From NCBI GenBank assembly GCA_033239125.1, contig BSWB01000001.1:61857416-61921415 (forward strand): a DNA stretch of 64,000 nt, given 5' to 3'. Positions within the stretch are counted from its first letter, which is position 1. Each line of letters starts with the position of its first letter. Made by a program: the position numbers and the translations under genes. The DNA is from Fagopyrum homotropicum (lineage: Eukaryota > Streptophyta > Magnoliopsida > Caryophyllales > Polygonaceae). The notes beneath the pieces are model-generated. The model saw only the letters and a program-made list of their open reading frames with translations. It had not been told where the DNA came from and ran no database searches. Of this stretch, positions 22,912 to 35,250 are shown piece after piece.

Positions 22912-24700
22912 CTAGTCTAGCATTGTTTTGTCAAAGCGAGTTTCGCCTATGATAGAAGGAATGCTTACCATACTCGGATTGCTGCATTTCATTGGCATCC
23001 GTATTTGAAAAACCGCAGAAACATACTCGCTCACCTTCACCTTCTGTTTTCCCTTAAGCTTTTGGTTCCTCTTGATAGTGCACAATTCCTTCAAGAAACG
23101 AACATATTTAGGAATACTTTTGACCAATTTTAAGAGAGGAATGTATACATCGCACTTAGAAAGTGGATCAAACAAGTCCTTGTTCTCGATGATTCTCCTT
23201 CCCTTGAGTCCTTTCGGAAAGGGGGTAGGTGGTTTCTATGAGTAGAGAGGTGGAAAGTTTGGATGGATATAGGAATCCTCTTCTGAAGCACTTTTTGTTG
23301 GTTCAGCCGCAGGCGAATCAATTTGTAGCCGCAGGTGTATTTCAATTTTTTCTTTCGTGGTCGTGGGAGTTTACAGCCACGGGTGCGGCAACTCTGCATA
23401 TGAGGGTGTGGGGGCGTCACTTGCAGCCGTGGGGCGGAAAAATTCTCTGTTTTTTATTTTTCCATCTCTATTGCTTGATTCTTGATCGTGCTCTCCATTC
23501 TTGAGGATCAATGCACTCACATTCTCCCTTGGATTTACAACTGTTATGCAGGGCAAATGTCCTGAGGTTCGACTTCGATCCTCGTGATTGCTTTCGCCAT
23601 TTTCCCAATTTCTTTTTCAAGTTCTTTATGCTAGATTTTGTGCTTTGGACATGGGTAGCAAAGTGTTTAGTTAAAGTTTGTAACATTTCCTCAATTGAGT
23701 CAGACTTACCAGGTCGATGTTGTTGTTGTGGGTTAGGTTGATCCCTCCGTCTAAAATTTGGATGGTCACACCATCTTGGATTGTAGTTTTGTGCATAGGG
23801 ATCGTTCCTTTGACGTTGTTGTTATTGTCCATACCATCCTAGAGCATTAACCTCAGCCGTAGAGTCTTCTTGAATTTGAGGACATATGTCCGTTGGATGG
23901 AATGGATCAACACATATGCCGCATACCTTCAGTTGTTGCAGGGTTTCCAATAATGTTAGTATTTTCACCATCTTTTTTAGTTCGGTAATTCTACTTGATA
24001 CTTCCGAGCAGCCGGGGATTACAATATGGACCCCAATTTTGGAAGGATTCCTACCAAAGTTCCGTGTACCTTCATCCATTTCTTGTATTTTTTCCCATAG
24101 CAAGTTCAGGAGTAGAGTTTAGAATATTACCTCCGGATGTGGCATCAATGATTCTCCGTTCGTTGTCCATCAATTCGTTGTACAAGTACAACACCAAATC
24201 TTGGCTAGAATACCCATGGAATGAACAGGTTGACCTTAGCCTTATAAATCTCTCACAATACTAATAAAGAGTCTCATCAAATTCTTGCTCGATGTTGCTA
24301 ATGACCTTCTTCAAGCTATTGACCTTCTTCTCCGGAAAGTAGTTCTCTAGGAAAGCCTTATGCAAATTTCCCATGTTTCAATTCTCTCGGATGGTATGTG
24401 ATAGTACCAATCGTCCGTCACATCCTTGAGGGTGAAGCCGAAAGCCCTCATTTTGATTTGTTCTTCCGTCATATTTGCCGGCTTCATGCTAATGCAAGAT
24501 GAATTTCGGTTGCGTCAGTTGTTGAAGCGTTCTATTGGCCATTTCATCTTGTGTGTTCCGACGTTCTCTCCTTTGTCTATTGAATGTTCTTTCGACTTTT
24601 GGATCAAAAGGAGAAAAAGTTATATTAGTAGCACGGGTGTGAACCATAAAATAGCTCAAACCAATATTTGACAATTAAAATACAAAGTAACTTAAAGCAA
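22912..24700 (-). pseudogene. Tat/Athila-type gag-protease remnant
   Basis: Read on the minus strand from high to low coordinates: a gag core near 24450-24160 (LTLKDVTDDWYYHIPS and a D-LVLY-Y-NELMDNERR-like segment in shifted frames), a zinc-knuckle-like CGICVDPFHPTDICP near 23925-23880 followed by NALGWYG, and a pre-protease segment at 23175-22912. The last contains IPLLKLVKSIPKYVRFLKEL and IPSIIGETRFDKTMLD, the block that normally precedes the LGAS protease motif. The LGAS motif and all of pol are absent. Several frameshifts and stops make it non-functional. A GC-rich stretch (23300-23440) interrupts the region between knuckle and protease. Confidence 0.75.
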
Positions 24701-24707
24701 ACTCTCT

Positions 24708-24721
24708 CGGCAACGACGCCA
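24708..24721 (-). other. primer binding site, TGGCGCCGTTGCCG type
   Basis: The minus strand reads TGGCGTCGTTGCCG, one mismatch from the TGGCGCCGTTGCCGGGG primer site common in Tat/Athila elements. It lies upstream of the minus-strand gag and about 12 bases from the likely LTR end (TG at 24734 on the plus strand). Confidence 0.65.
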
Positions 24722-24733
24722 AATTAGACAAGA

Positions 24734-25764
24734 TGAATTTCTAGTCGTTTATTTCTTATAAAGATATTAACCAAACTTAATTCACCAAAATAAGTATAAT
24801 AATCAAGTAAGGGTTGAACTCAAGAGAGAGATGAGCAATAAAGAATAATATATAATAAAACTATCAAATATATGTAACCAAAGGGGAGGTGCTGTTAAAG
24901 TGACAAAATGAAAGCATGCAAATAACAAAGATGATGAGAAATATGAGAAAACAAATACGCTTGGTTTTTATCCACATTCAATATGAGTTGGTTGATCTTA
25001 GTGTTCTTTCAAGCATTCAAGCATTTGTCCTCATCCCGATCATATGTATATATTAGTTCAACCCTCCCTAATATAACTTAATACTATATTCAATCCATAA
25101 CCTACAAGATCAAATAAAATATTAGCATTCAAACAAGGATAAAGAGACATTGTTGCTAGGGAAAACTTTAAATTGCTTTGACTTATTAATTCTGAAACCT
25201 TTAATATTTAATCATTTTCTTTTAAATGTCTTGTAATACTCGGAAATTATATTTCCGATAGACTCGGATTCAAAATGTACTTAGACCGGTTAGGACCCAT
25301 TTCACAATATCCAAAGCTATGTGTTGTGTTTTTATTGCCAAATCTATCCATGCCTAACCACACTTGTGATTTTATGTGATACCTAGTCTCATAACTCAAG
25401 TATTACCTATCTTAAATCTAACATTTTATGTGGGTATATTTATACATCACCCACAATATACCTATCATTCTATTTAAGTATATTTTTACACTACCTAGAT
25501 CATATTTATAATTTATGTGAGTTATGGTCAAATCTTGCGTGTGGGTGTCCTTACTCTTTTTTTTCCAAACATCCTTACTTCTCACACCTCACCACTTATT
25601 TATCATCTTAACTATTTTATTACATTAGATTGGTCCCCTACCTTACAAATCTCTACCATGAAGACAAGACATTTATTACTCTTAACAAATACTTTCTCTC
25701 CCACGTTACTTCTTGTAGCCACCTGGCCCACCTTGCTTCCCTTCTCCCTTCTTCACGATGTACA
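24734..25764 (-). mobile_element. probable LTR of the minus-strand Tat/Athila-type element
   Basis: This is AT-rich noncoding sequence directly 5' of the primer site in element orientation. It contains an AATCAAGTAAGGGTTGAACTC phrase resembling the 34060-34150 leader. The outer border is not clear because a copia LTR begins at about 25765. Short ORFs here show nothing recognisable. Confidence 0.4.
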
Positions 25765-26062
25765 TGAACATTCATTACCTTTCCTCTCTTGTTTCAAAAG
25801 AGACAAATAATTAAAAGGAATAACTCTCCTTTATTGCTTAAGAAACTTACACAAAACTTAAGCTCTCTTTTTCTCTCACACAAATCATATAATGCCACAA
25901 ACCAACATCTCCTTATATAGGGAAGAAAAGGAAAACAATCCTAACAACTTTTAGGAAATAACCCACAATTAGATAACTCCTAATCATGTAAATATAATTA
26001 GTTTTTCCCTTAAATATGTAGTTTCATTTTCTGTAAATAATATTTACTTCAAGCTTAAGTCA
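25765..26062 (-). mobile_element. copia 3' LTR (Tnt1-like)
   Basis: In minus orientation it starts TGACTTAAGC just after an AGGAGGGAAAATAT polypurine tract (26063-26076). It carries a CTATATAAGG TATA box (about 25915-25924) and an AATAAAGG polyadenylation-like signal, and ends ATGTTCA at 25765. About 298 bp is a normal copia LTR size. The 5' LTR is missing, so the borders come from motifs only. Confidence 0.6.
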
Positions 26063-26074
26063 ATATTTTCCCTC

Positions 26075-26923
26075 CTAAGCTTGAAGTCCTTTTCTTCCCA
26101 AGTTCTTCATTCCAATGAGATCCCTCATTTCTTTAAATTTGATTCTTCCAAGAGCCTTTGTTAAGATGTCCGTCTTTTGTTCATTCGTGGGAATATGCTC
26201 GACCTCTATCTGACCATTCTCAACGCACTCCTTGATAAAATGGTACCTTGTATGAATGTGCTTGCTCCGTCCATGTAAAACTAGATTCTTTGTAAGAGCA
26301 ATAGCAGACTGGTTGTCTATCCGAATATTGACCTTCTTACTTGGTCTTCCAGTAATCTCTCCAAGTAAGTCTTGAAGCCATATGGCTTGTCGTGTTGCCT
26401 CTGTTCTCGCCATAAATTCAGCCTCACAAGAAGATAAAGCTATTGCTTCTTGTTTTTGAGAACACCAAGAGATTGGACTACCACCAAGATAGAACATGTG
26501 GCCTGTCGTACTCTTACCATCATCGGGATCTACGTTATAACTACTATCACTATACCCAATCGATTTTGTCGATGTTGAAGGGGATGATTCAATCCTTAAT
26601 CCAAACGTTGTCGTTCCTTGTAAGTATCTCAAACACTACTTCATTGCTGCTCCATGTGATTATTTTGGAGTTTGCATGTACCGACTTAAAACGCGAACAC
26701 AATATGCCAAATTTGGTCCCGTGTGAAGCAAATAACAAAGATACCCAATGATTCTCCTATACCTTGTCGCATCTACATCCTTTTCTTCCGACGCCTTGGA
26801 TAACTTTAGCCTTGCTTCCATTGGCATGTGTGCCAAGTTGCATTCTTTCATACCAGCTTCTTCTAGTATTTTATTTGCATAGCAGCGCTGGTTCAATGTG
26901 ATCCCCTCCTTGGATTGACACAC
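26075..26923 (-). pseudogene. Ty1/copia pol: reverse-transcriptase end and RNase H
   Basis: From high to low, 26923-26660 carries the RT C-terminal block (CQSKEGITLNQRCYANKIL, then a YRRIIGYLCYLLHTGPNLAY-type segment and VLSRYMQTP). After a break, 26632-26075 carries RNase H (MRYLQGT, IGYSDSSYNVDPDDGKSTTG, ISWCSQKQEAIALSSCEAEF, a DNQSAIAL block, HGRSKHIHTRYHFI and TDILTKAL). The order and motifs are those of Tnt1/SIRE-type copia elements. A stop separates the two ORFs. The frame ends just before the polypurine tract. Confidence 0.9.
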
Positions 26924-27633
26924 CTCAATTCCAAGATATTATATTAATTTCCTGAGATCACTCATCTCAAATTTTGTTCCCATCTCTTTCTTAAATTATG
27001 TGATAACCTCCACGTTTGATCTTGAAACAAACAAGTCATCAAGATACACCGCCACAAGAAGAGTGTCATGCAGTACGTGTTTATGATAAACCGATGGTTC
27101 TTTAGAGCATATCTTAAATTTTAGCTCCTTAAGAATCTGATTCAACTTGTCATTCCTTGCTCAAGGAGCTTGCTTTAGACAATATAAAGCTTTGTTGAGT
27201 TGGTAAACTTTGTCTTCACATCCCTTTATCACAAACCCTTCTAGTTGTGAAAATAAACTGTTTCCTTTAGCTCTCCATGAACAAAGGCCGTCTTTACATC
27301 GAGATGATGTATTTCCCATCCACTAGAAGATGCGAGATTGATAGGAAGATGGATTGTTTCAATGCGAGCTACTGGAGCAAAATCCTCATCAAAATCTATT
27401 CCATGGCTATGAACATATCCCTTTGCGACAAGTCTCGCTTTGTATTTGTTAATGCTGCCATCAAAATTTCTCTTAAGTTTGAATATCCACTTCAAACCAA
27501 TTGGTTTTGTTCCATGCGGAAGTTTAGCCAAGTCCCATGTATGGCTTTTTTTTGATCGAATGTATCTCATCCTCACACTCAAATATCCAGTTCTTTGATT
27601 CCTTTGCTTCATCAAAGTTTCTGGGTTCGTCAC
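26924..27633 (-). pseudogene. Ty1/copia reverse transcriptase, N-terminal and middle part
   Basis: The ORF at 27633-27241 reads LPHGTKPIGLKWIFKLKRN, YKARLVAKGY, FAPVARIETI and WEIHHLDVKTAFVHGELKE, the standard copia RT start. Sequence from 27240 to 26924 is out of frame but still carries the YVDDLF-like region, seen as the reverse complement around 27030-27060. Frame breaks separate it from both neighbours. Confidence 0.85.
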
Positions 27634-28351
27634 TCAAAACAAGTAACAAACGCTCTACTTCTTCTTCTTCATAAATAACATAATCATCAAGGTACCTGGG
27701 TTTGACACTTATCCTTGTTGTTCTTCTTAAACCTGGTTGATTCTCATGTTTTGTAGGATCACCACCACCATCGCCAGTCTCTGTTTCATTTTCATCAAGA
27801 GCATTAAACACCTTTGTTCTGACATTGTTCTCGGAACCTGTCTTTGTTGTTCTTGTGACAGACTTTGTTCCTGAATGACGAGCTATTTCATTGGATCTCA
27901 CTAACTTGGTTTCTCGATTTTCTTCATCAGAACGAGCTATAGATCTAATTTGATCATTATTTCTAATTCCATGATTCCCAAAATCCCCAATCGGTATTGT
28001 AACCTCTTCTCTTCCATTGTTGATTTGAGAATATCCACTCCAATTCCACACTCTTATTTCATCGAACACCACATCTCGACTCACCGTGATTTTCCGAGTT
28101 TGTGGATCGTAGAGTTGGTATGCTTTTGATCTTGGTTTAGTTCCCAAGTGAATTAACCATCGTGATCTATCGGCGAGTTTCTTCATCCCAAGTTTCTCTA
28201 ATATATCACATATCTGATGCAACCAAAAACTCAAAGATGAGCAATATTTGGTGTCTTCGATTGATAAACTTCGTAAGGCGTTAAATTTTGTAACGCTCTT
28301 GTAGCTATTCAATTTAGGAGATATGTGGAATGCCTTATCGCCTCTCCCCAC
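27524..28351 (-). pseudogene. Ty1/copia integrase C-terminal region and linker
   Basis: This 275-residue ORF starts with a decayed integrase C-terminal part. It then reads a DRSRWLIHLGTKPRSKAYQL segment and KITVSRDVVFDE, both hallmarks of copia integrase (usually F-LGY...KAYRLY-P...SRDV-FDE). A charged, low-complexity linker follows, then GLRRTTRISVKPRYLDDYV before RT. The start methionine is accidental. The real frame came from the integrase core upstream. Confidence 0.85.
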
Positions 28352-28400
28352 AGATAGTTTGGTACCTTCATGTGCTTCAAAATGCTTCTCGTCATCTCCA

Positions 28401-28967
28401 TCATCGTTCTATTTCTCCTTTCGACAACGCCATTTTGTTGTGGGGTATATGGAGCTGTAAGATGTCTTTTAATTCCCGAGTTATCGCAAAATAGATTAAA
28501 TTCCTATGACACAAACTCTCCTCCTCTATCTGTCCTGAAGGTTTCAACATTCTCGACTCTTGTTCCACTAACTTCTTGAATTTCCTGAAGTTATCAAGAG
28601 TGTCGCTTTTCTCCTTTAATAGAATGGCCCACATATATCTCGAATGGTCACCTATAAGTACAAAGATGTTTCTGTTTCTAGCTCCTGTGCTAGGTGTAAT
28701 AAGACTACATAAATCGCCATGTATGAGCTCGAGTATCCTTGTTGCTCGATTTTGTGTTGCTTGAGGAAACACTTGCCTAGTTCGTTTTCCATGAAGGCAT
28801 GAATCACATATTTTCATCTCCATTTTGACTTGCGGAACTCCAAAAACGAGTTTCTTTTGTATCATGGAATTTATTGTCTCAAGATTCATGTGTCCCAGGC
28901 GTGCATGCCACATGCTTGACATGTTCGAGTCAATCAAGTTTAGACAGATTGTACCTTTGGCTCCCAT
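28401..28967 (-). pseudogene. Ty1/copia GAG-pre-integrase and integrase core
   Basis: MWHARLGHMNLETINSMIQK and ICDSCLHGKRTRQVFP form the HHCC-like pre-integrase zinc site (H-x-H and C-x2-C). ILELIHGDLCSLITPSTG holds the first catalytic Asp (D of HGDLC). VLIGDHSRYMWAILLKEKS follows. The second Asp and Glu region is disrupted by frame changes near 28500-28440, where N-RR-RWR-like reads remain. It is a pseudogene. Confidence 0.88.
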
Positions 28968-28979
28968 TCGAAATTTGTA

Positions 28980-29201
28980 TTACCGATTCTTTGATCTAGT
29001 TGTTCTGAGAAGAAGTTTTCTGTCACCGTCATGCATCGTCAAGAGCTCTCCCTTCATTCTCACATCGGAACCAGTTTCAGTGGCTTGTCCAAGGCTGATA
29101 ATGTTGCATTTTAACTCTGGGATGTAGTAAACTTCAAACAATTCTCTTACTTCACCGTTTCTATCAATGATCTTGCGTAGATTATTCGTGCACATATACA
29201 A
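28980..29201 (-). pseudogene. copia protease-distal remnant at the truncated 5' end
   Basis: VRELFEVYYIPELKCNIISLGQATETG corresponds to the DVLYVPELKKNLLSVGQL-type block between copia protease and pre-integrase. Upstream of about 29185 the copia match stops, so gag, the protease active site and the 5' LTR are lost. The break lies at a 21-bp stretch (AATGATCTTGCGTAGATTAT, 29166-29186) that also occurs in family I LTRs (1841, 21787). Confidence 0.75.
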
Positions 29202-31144
29202 CCATGACAGTAAGCAACAAGCATGCCTTGCTTTCCTTGAGCGTACAAACGAGCAACAACCACATCAAGCCTCATAGACTAGTGGTTGGACGAGTAAGAG
29301 CGTTACCACATTCCCTCCTCCTTTCCCTCTATACTTGGATGCTAATAGAAGATTTCTGCATGACTTAAAATCCACACAGAATCAGCCAAGAAGAAGCCAC
29401 ACAAAAACTGCTTCTATTAAGAGTTTTCGAAGTCGACAATCACCCAACTTTTGGACCCAAATATCAGTATGAACGACTCTTCCTTTTTTTTCTGAATTTT
29501 TGATATGTCGTAGTTGGATACTATAGTAAATCATATAAAGTTTGAGAAAGATTCGATGAGTAGTTTGGAAGTTATGAGTTAGCAAAGTTGGGACCAAAAG
29601 CTGTTTTTTTTGGAAAATTTCAAAAACATTTGTAAGTATAGGAAAATGTTTGTGGATACATCTTTAGATCCAAATCTGATCGTGTTAGACTATTCTTATT
29701 GACGTGAAATTTGATATGTTATATTCTAGATACTGTAGTATACCATCTCTGAATTTAAGAGAAATCAAACGATTAGATCATAAGTTATGATATTGTGTAG
29801 TTAGACCAAAAGTAAGTTGAGAGAGATTTGAAGCCAGAATTTTTGTAAGTATTGGAATTCAATTGTGGATGCAACATTGTGATTTTGTATAGAATTGGTG
29901 GATTTGATTTTAGGAGTTTTGTTGTTCTATATGAGAGTATATCTGACATAGTGTTGCTAGATATTTTTCTTAGAATTTTTAGAAGTTGTTTGGAGGTCAT
30001 AATCATAGACCAAAGTAGGGTCTTAGCTAGGTTTGGTTGTAAGGTTAAGATCCCTTATTGAGTTGGAAAGTTTGAGAAAACTTTCAAAATCGTTAGATTT
30101 CTTTGTTTGAGTGTTTTATTATCATGTCCAAGAATGTTAGTTAGAGGTTTATAAACCTTCCTAGATCCGTTAAGTTTTTCAGAATAATCAAGGGTAAAAT
30201 CATCTTTTCATAAAGCGAGTCACTTTAGTATATATTTCAAAGTCGTCATCGTTAGCCTAGAAGTTAGAATCTTCTAGATAGTGGACATATTATATTGATA
30301 CAAGTTCCTATTTTAACCAGACAATTGAGATCCTACACGTACTGGAATGAGTGTTACCGTTAACTGAACTTTGACTCGATATATGTAAGTTATTTGGGCT
30401 TACTTAGCTAACTTTCTTTGTATTGGTGTGAACTATAATAGTGGTGTGTGGATTATGTGTTTCATAACATAATTTGAATAGGATGACATAATTAGTAACT
30501 ATAAAACCCAAGTGTATGTATAAGGGGTCGTGACATCACTACCCAACTTTGAGATCAGACTAGGAGGTTCTCTACGACTAGCCCGGACATGGTATACAAC
30601 GAGATGCATTGAACCACTCATGTTGGTATACGGGGACGGAGGTGAGGGTCAAGAGGATCCTCATGTCACAAGCATAAGTTGAACTTAGAACTGAATAAAA
30701 GATAATAACCGAATTCTATGCAAACATGTTGTGTGTTTACTTTCCGTATTGATGTGTGTTTGTGCTATTTTAGTACTCCCGATATCATTTTTTGTTAGCT
30801 AACGGTTATACCGTATGTTGTTAGATTTCTTGTATGTTAAGGAAGTTGTAGAGTGATTCCGGACGGATGTCAGTTAGGTCCACATAGTCATATAGATTGG
30901 TTATCCTTCAAGTATTTGCAAGCATATTAAGATACTAATGCTTTTAGGATGTTTGTAGTTACGTCTTGTAAGGCTTTCACATTCTATACATTCATGCCAT
31001 TATCTTTTATTAGTTTTCTATTCGTTTTATTTACATTTGTGCCTTGTTGTAAGATCCAGTAAAATTGTTGTCAAGCTAGGGTCGGGACCCATTGTGAGGT
31101 CCTAACCCGTAGCACCCCGAGTTCCGAAAATTTGGGGTGTTACA
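29186..31144 (+). mobile_element. 5'-truncated gypsy-type LTR (family III)
   Basis: The right end GGGTCGGGACCC...GGGGTGTTACA (31144) matches the other gypsy LTR ends. It has the conserved GTAAG/CTTAC inverted repeat (30385-30403), the CGTGACATCACT motif (30530) and GCTAACGGTTATACCG before a candidate acceptor region. A GGTAAAAT segment at 30193 is like the family III LTRs at 48082 and 60503. The left end has no TG start and abuts copia sequence. No PBS follows the right end, so it is a solo or broken LTR. Short ORFs are spurious. Confidence 0.7.
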
Positions 31145-32640
31145 TGTGTACTCAGAACGAGTGTCAGGAAGCCTCTTATGCCAACATACCAAAAACATGA
31201 AAGAATATTATGCTCTAGACGTCAAAGGTTTGTTGATTCTCTCGACCTCTTGGGAATTATATTCAATCAATGCCGTGCAACCAACCCACCCACTGCTACA
31301 TTTATGATTGACAATGATGGAATGACCCCCATTGATGTTGTTGCTATAAATGCACAAATGCAGCGACAAATGACCGCAATGTGTCAACTAGTTGATGGCA
31401 CCAAAAATAGGGCAAGGATTTTCTAGTAGGCAGCTGACGATGCTGAGGGAGCACATGTTGAATCTAAAATGGCCAAACGAGCCATAGAAAGAAACACTCC
31501 TACTACTCTAGGTGCATACATGCTTCCCACACACATCCCCCATGTTAGCGGAGTAGTTGCCCCGGAAATTGTTTCCCCAAACATTGAATTAAAAATTGGG
31601 TTTATCAACTTGCTTACCTCTCATGCCTTTTTCGAGTTGGCTACAAATGACCCTGTGAGACACATAGACGGATTCTCAAACTTTTTTTAGCACATCCAAA
31701 GTCCACAATGTCCCACATGAAACTATAAGGATGACGGCTATCAAAGTATCTCTCTTTGGAAAGGCCGTTGCTTGGAAATGTTCCTCTCTTCAAATTCCAT
31801 CATAACTTGGGATCATCTGCACAAAGCTTTCATGAATAAAATTTTCCACCACCCAAGATTGTTGAGTTGCACATGAAGGTCCCTAGTTTAAAGATGTCTA
31901 CAAGTGAAACTATTTATGAAGTGTGTTAGACATTCAAGGACCTGGTTTGCCAATGCCCAACTCACGTGCAATCTAAAGTCACCCTTGTTCAATCTTTTTA
32001 CTAGGGAATTGACAATCTGACCAGGTACATGATCGGCAACTACACTAGTGGAAGATTTCTAAAGGAGATACTTATTGATGAGGCATGGGAGTCCGTTGAC
32101 CGACTAATTGACCACACCCACAAGTTCTTAGATCCCAAGGAGCTTCAGCTAATACCATCGAAACCGTCACCTCTACCAAATCTGGTACCGGTATGGAAGA
32201 TAGCTCCCGTTGCCAACTCTATCGTCAAGATGATCATAATGCCCAAATCTACTTCATCCTAACTGAATACCCCACAAAGGGCAATCTGACGACGATATAC
32301 TTTTCATGAGAGACTACTACAAGGATCCAAATTGCAATTTGTGCCAACGATTTGACCCTTACTTTAACACTTACAATTCAATATGGAGACATCAACCAAT
32401 TTTCAAGTACAATACATGGATAACATACAAAATCCTCCTTTAGAACTTGTTGAGAAGATGTTTGAGAAGTTTTTCCTCACAAAGGAGAACGTTGTGAAAA
32501 TTTTCATTGAACGGATGCATCACACAACCAAGAAATCCCTGGAGTTAACCGCCATTGAACAGATTATTGAGCACCTTAAAGACGTCAGGAAAAGTCTAGG
32601 CATGGTGGAGTAGTAGGTCGCTCAACAAGTAGAGAAAGTA
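31145..32640 (+). pseudogene. Tat/Athila-type gag remnant
   Basis: An N-terminal part (31178-31426) contains an INAQMQRQMTAM segment. It is followed by IELKIGFINLLTSHAFFELA, NDPVRHIDGFSNF, and in shifted frames FLSSNSIITWDHLHKAFMNK, equivalent to the LP-NSITTWD-L--KFL-KYFP block of plant gag. MIGNYTSGRFLKE (32029) and a C-terminal DEAWESVDRLIDHTH correspond to the T...GG-F--K--DEAW-L-D-L segment. Stops and frameshifts occur throughout. No zinc knuckle or pol follows, and a GTAAGGGGTGG purine stretch lies near 32820, so a gag-only non-autonomous element is possible. Confidence 0.7.
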
Positions 32641-34055
32641 CCACGCCCATAGGTGCAACTATCGGGCCTATTTGAGCCCAATACAAAAGGGCAATTGAAC
32701 TGATCAAACTAGGTCCAACTAAAAGGCCTCAAAGAAGAGTTGATAGGGACACCATTTTGTGAGTCTCTTGAAAATTTTATCTTAACTTTTTCTTACATTG
32801 AGAATAATGCAAGCTTTAAAGTAAGGGGTGGTAAACAAAATGGTTTTCAAACTCTTCCTTCTTTTTCAAAATTCTACTTTTGTTTTCGAAAGTTTTCCCC
32901 CTTTTTCAAAACTTTTCGGCATACACATTTTTTGTTTATTCACTTCTCTCTTATTTGTCTAGAATAGGTTAGACGAATAAAGGAATGTAGGTTGTCCAAC
33001 CTCCTTTTTCGACTTCGTTTGATCTCAAACCTATTATGTCAACATGCATATTTTGTTTTTCTGCTATCATATTCTCTAGAAATTGATTTTGCTCTTTCCG
33101 ATTTAATATCAATTGAGGATGCACAAGATCTCACTCTTCAACCTTATCTATTCCATTGATTTTTTTTGATTTAATGATAAGCGAATTTGTTACATGAAAT
33201 TTTCTTGTGAGGTTTCTTTTAGCCTTATAAGCATATTGTTTGTGTATTCTTTTTCTTGATTGTCCACCTATATTCTTCGACTATCTAGAATTTAACATTG
33301 ACTCTTTTGAATTTGCATGCTTCTGCCGTAATTAAAACTTATGAAAATGATTAAGGCATGTCCTTGTTAAGCCTTTTTATTCCTTTTGACTACCCTGCAC
33401 ATATTTTCTATGTTTTGAGCCCCTTTTGACATGTGTTGACCTTTCTTTGTCTCTCTGCAAAATATCCCTAACCATGTTTATCCTCATTTGACCCATTAGG
33501 AAATTAGGAGGTGATACCATGCATAGGAGGAAGAAAGCTATATTCAAGTACTTGGTCATGTCTAGTAAAGAGCATTAACATATAAAGATCATTGTGGTGT
33601 ATGTTCATTAAGTGGAGAAGATCAAAAGTTAAATCAAGAAATATGATTGTACACCACTTGGATCTAGGTGAAAAACAAGAAACGAAGGAATAAAGTCTTA
33701 CAAAGTACAAAAGTGTTAAAGCGAAGAAAAGTAACATGTTTTGAGTAAGAGTGAAGAAATTTGGCTTGCGTGAAAATAATTAACCAATAAACTCGAGATA
33801 TCGTGGTTCCCGGATACTTTTACACCATATAGCCAAATAAAACTCACCATCCTTTCTCATTACCTGACCAAGTTACAACCTATAAATGTCCTCTTGATTG
33901 GTAAGTGTATTTACAAGAACAACTACATTGAGGAGATTGAGAACGCTTCTGTAAGTTTAGATTAATGGTCCTTGCATATGAGTTGAGAGTAAGCGTAATT
34001 ATTCATTCTTTAAACAAAGGTTTTTGCTCCAAAGTGTGTGCAAAATAAGTCTTAA
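32641..34055. other. noncoding transposon debris
   Basis: There is no recognisable domain on either strand, only AT-rich sequence with scattered short ORFs. It probably belongs to the non-autonomous Tat-like element of the preceding gag remnant, but I cannot set borders. Confidence 0.3.
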
Positions 34056-35250
34056 ATTTATACCAAGAATAAAAGTAAAAGCGAATCCGCAGTGTACGAA
34101 TCAATCGCAGTATTAGCAAGTATTTCAGGGTCGATCACAGGGACTATGGTAAAATCAAACAACGGTATATAACTTTAGGTTGTTTATGCAAACTCGAGCA
34201 AAAAAGAACAGTGATATAAGATAATCAGATAAAGGAATGCCGATTCTACAAATCAAAGTATCTAGTTGTGGTTTCGACTCAAGACTTCTCAAAGATAAAC
34301 GCAGACAAAGCTGAGGTTGCAAATGGAAGGTATATCTACAATGGGATAGATCACCGGTTAAATCTCACCATCCACTACCCCAAACCAAATATCCTATTAC
34401 CGGGTAAGTCTCAAGGAACTAAGGAAAGGTACTATCAACTCAAACCAACAACTTTCAACAAAAGGGAATAGAACTAACCATCACCGAGTAAGTCTTAGGT
34501 TAAATCTCAAAGGTAGGATGAATGCACACTCAAACCCTAACAAAGGATACACCTTTGTTACCTAACACTCATCATCATCGGTAAACAAGAAAAGGAATCA
34601 CCGGGTAAGTCTCTTCCTAGGCTTGAATATAAACCACGAAAGGTGCAACAAGGATAGGATTTGACAAACTATAACCTAAACTCAAGATCAGACAAGCAAC
34701 AAACAATCTCGTGAAGTTCTTATCGATCTCGGTCGAGATGACTCCAAGAACAGCCCGAGACGGGTTTCGGTTTAGGGTTAACTCAACTTTTAGGGTCCAC
34801 TCACGATAAAGGTTCACTCTTTCATTGTCTATACCACAACCTTCAACTAATCACCCTAAAATCGCAAGGGTTTTAGCTAACAATCATCATGTTCAAAGCA
34901 ATAATATATATATTCAATCAAGATATCAAGAAAAGGGAAAAAAACACTCACCAAAGGTTTCCAATAAGCAATGATGCAAAATAATCAAACAATCGTCAAC
35001 AATGTGTTCCAAAAGAATGATAATAGTCACTAATAACTTCCCAAGAAAACCTTATAAATTATCTTCCCTTCTTCCTTGAACTCCAAGTAATCCTTCCTTA
35101 GATCTCTTCCCTTCAATCTTCCTTCCAATATCCGTCAAAAGATCTTGACGTCTCTGCTGTATGCGAACGTATGCCAGCCTCCTTAACTTAATAATCACCT
35201 CCCCTTCTTATAGAAGAATTTAGGTCAAAATATATCTTATCTCTTCTTGG
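34056..35250. repeat. Tat-like leader/LTR fragment
   Basis: It begins near CGAATCCGCAGTGTACGAATC and continues with ACAGGGACTATGG and several ACCGGGTAAGT phrases. The inverted partner is 9060-9840 and a short partner is 22738-22905. There are no coding signals. Confidence 0.5.
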
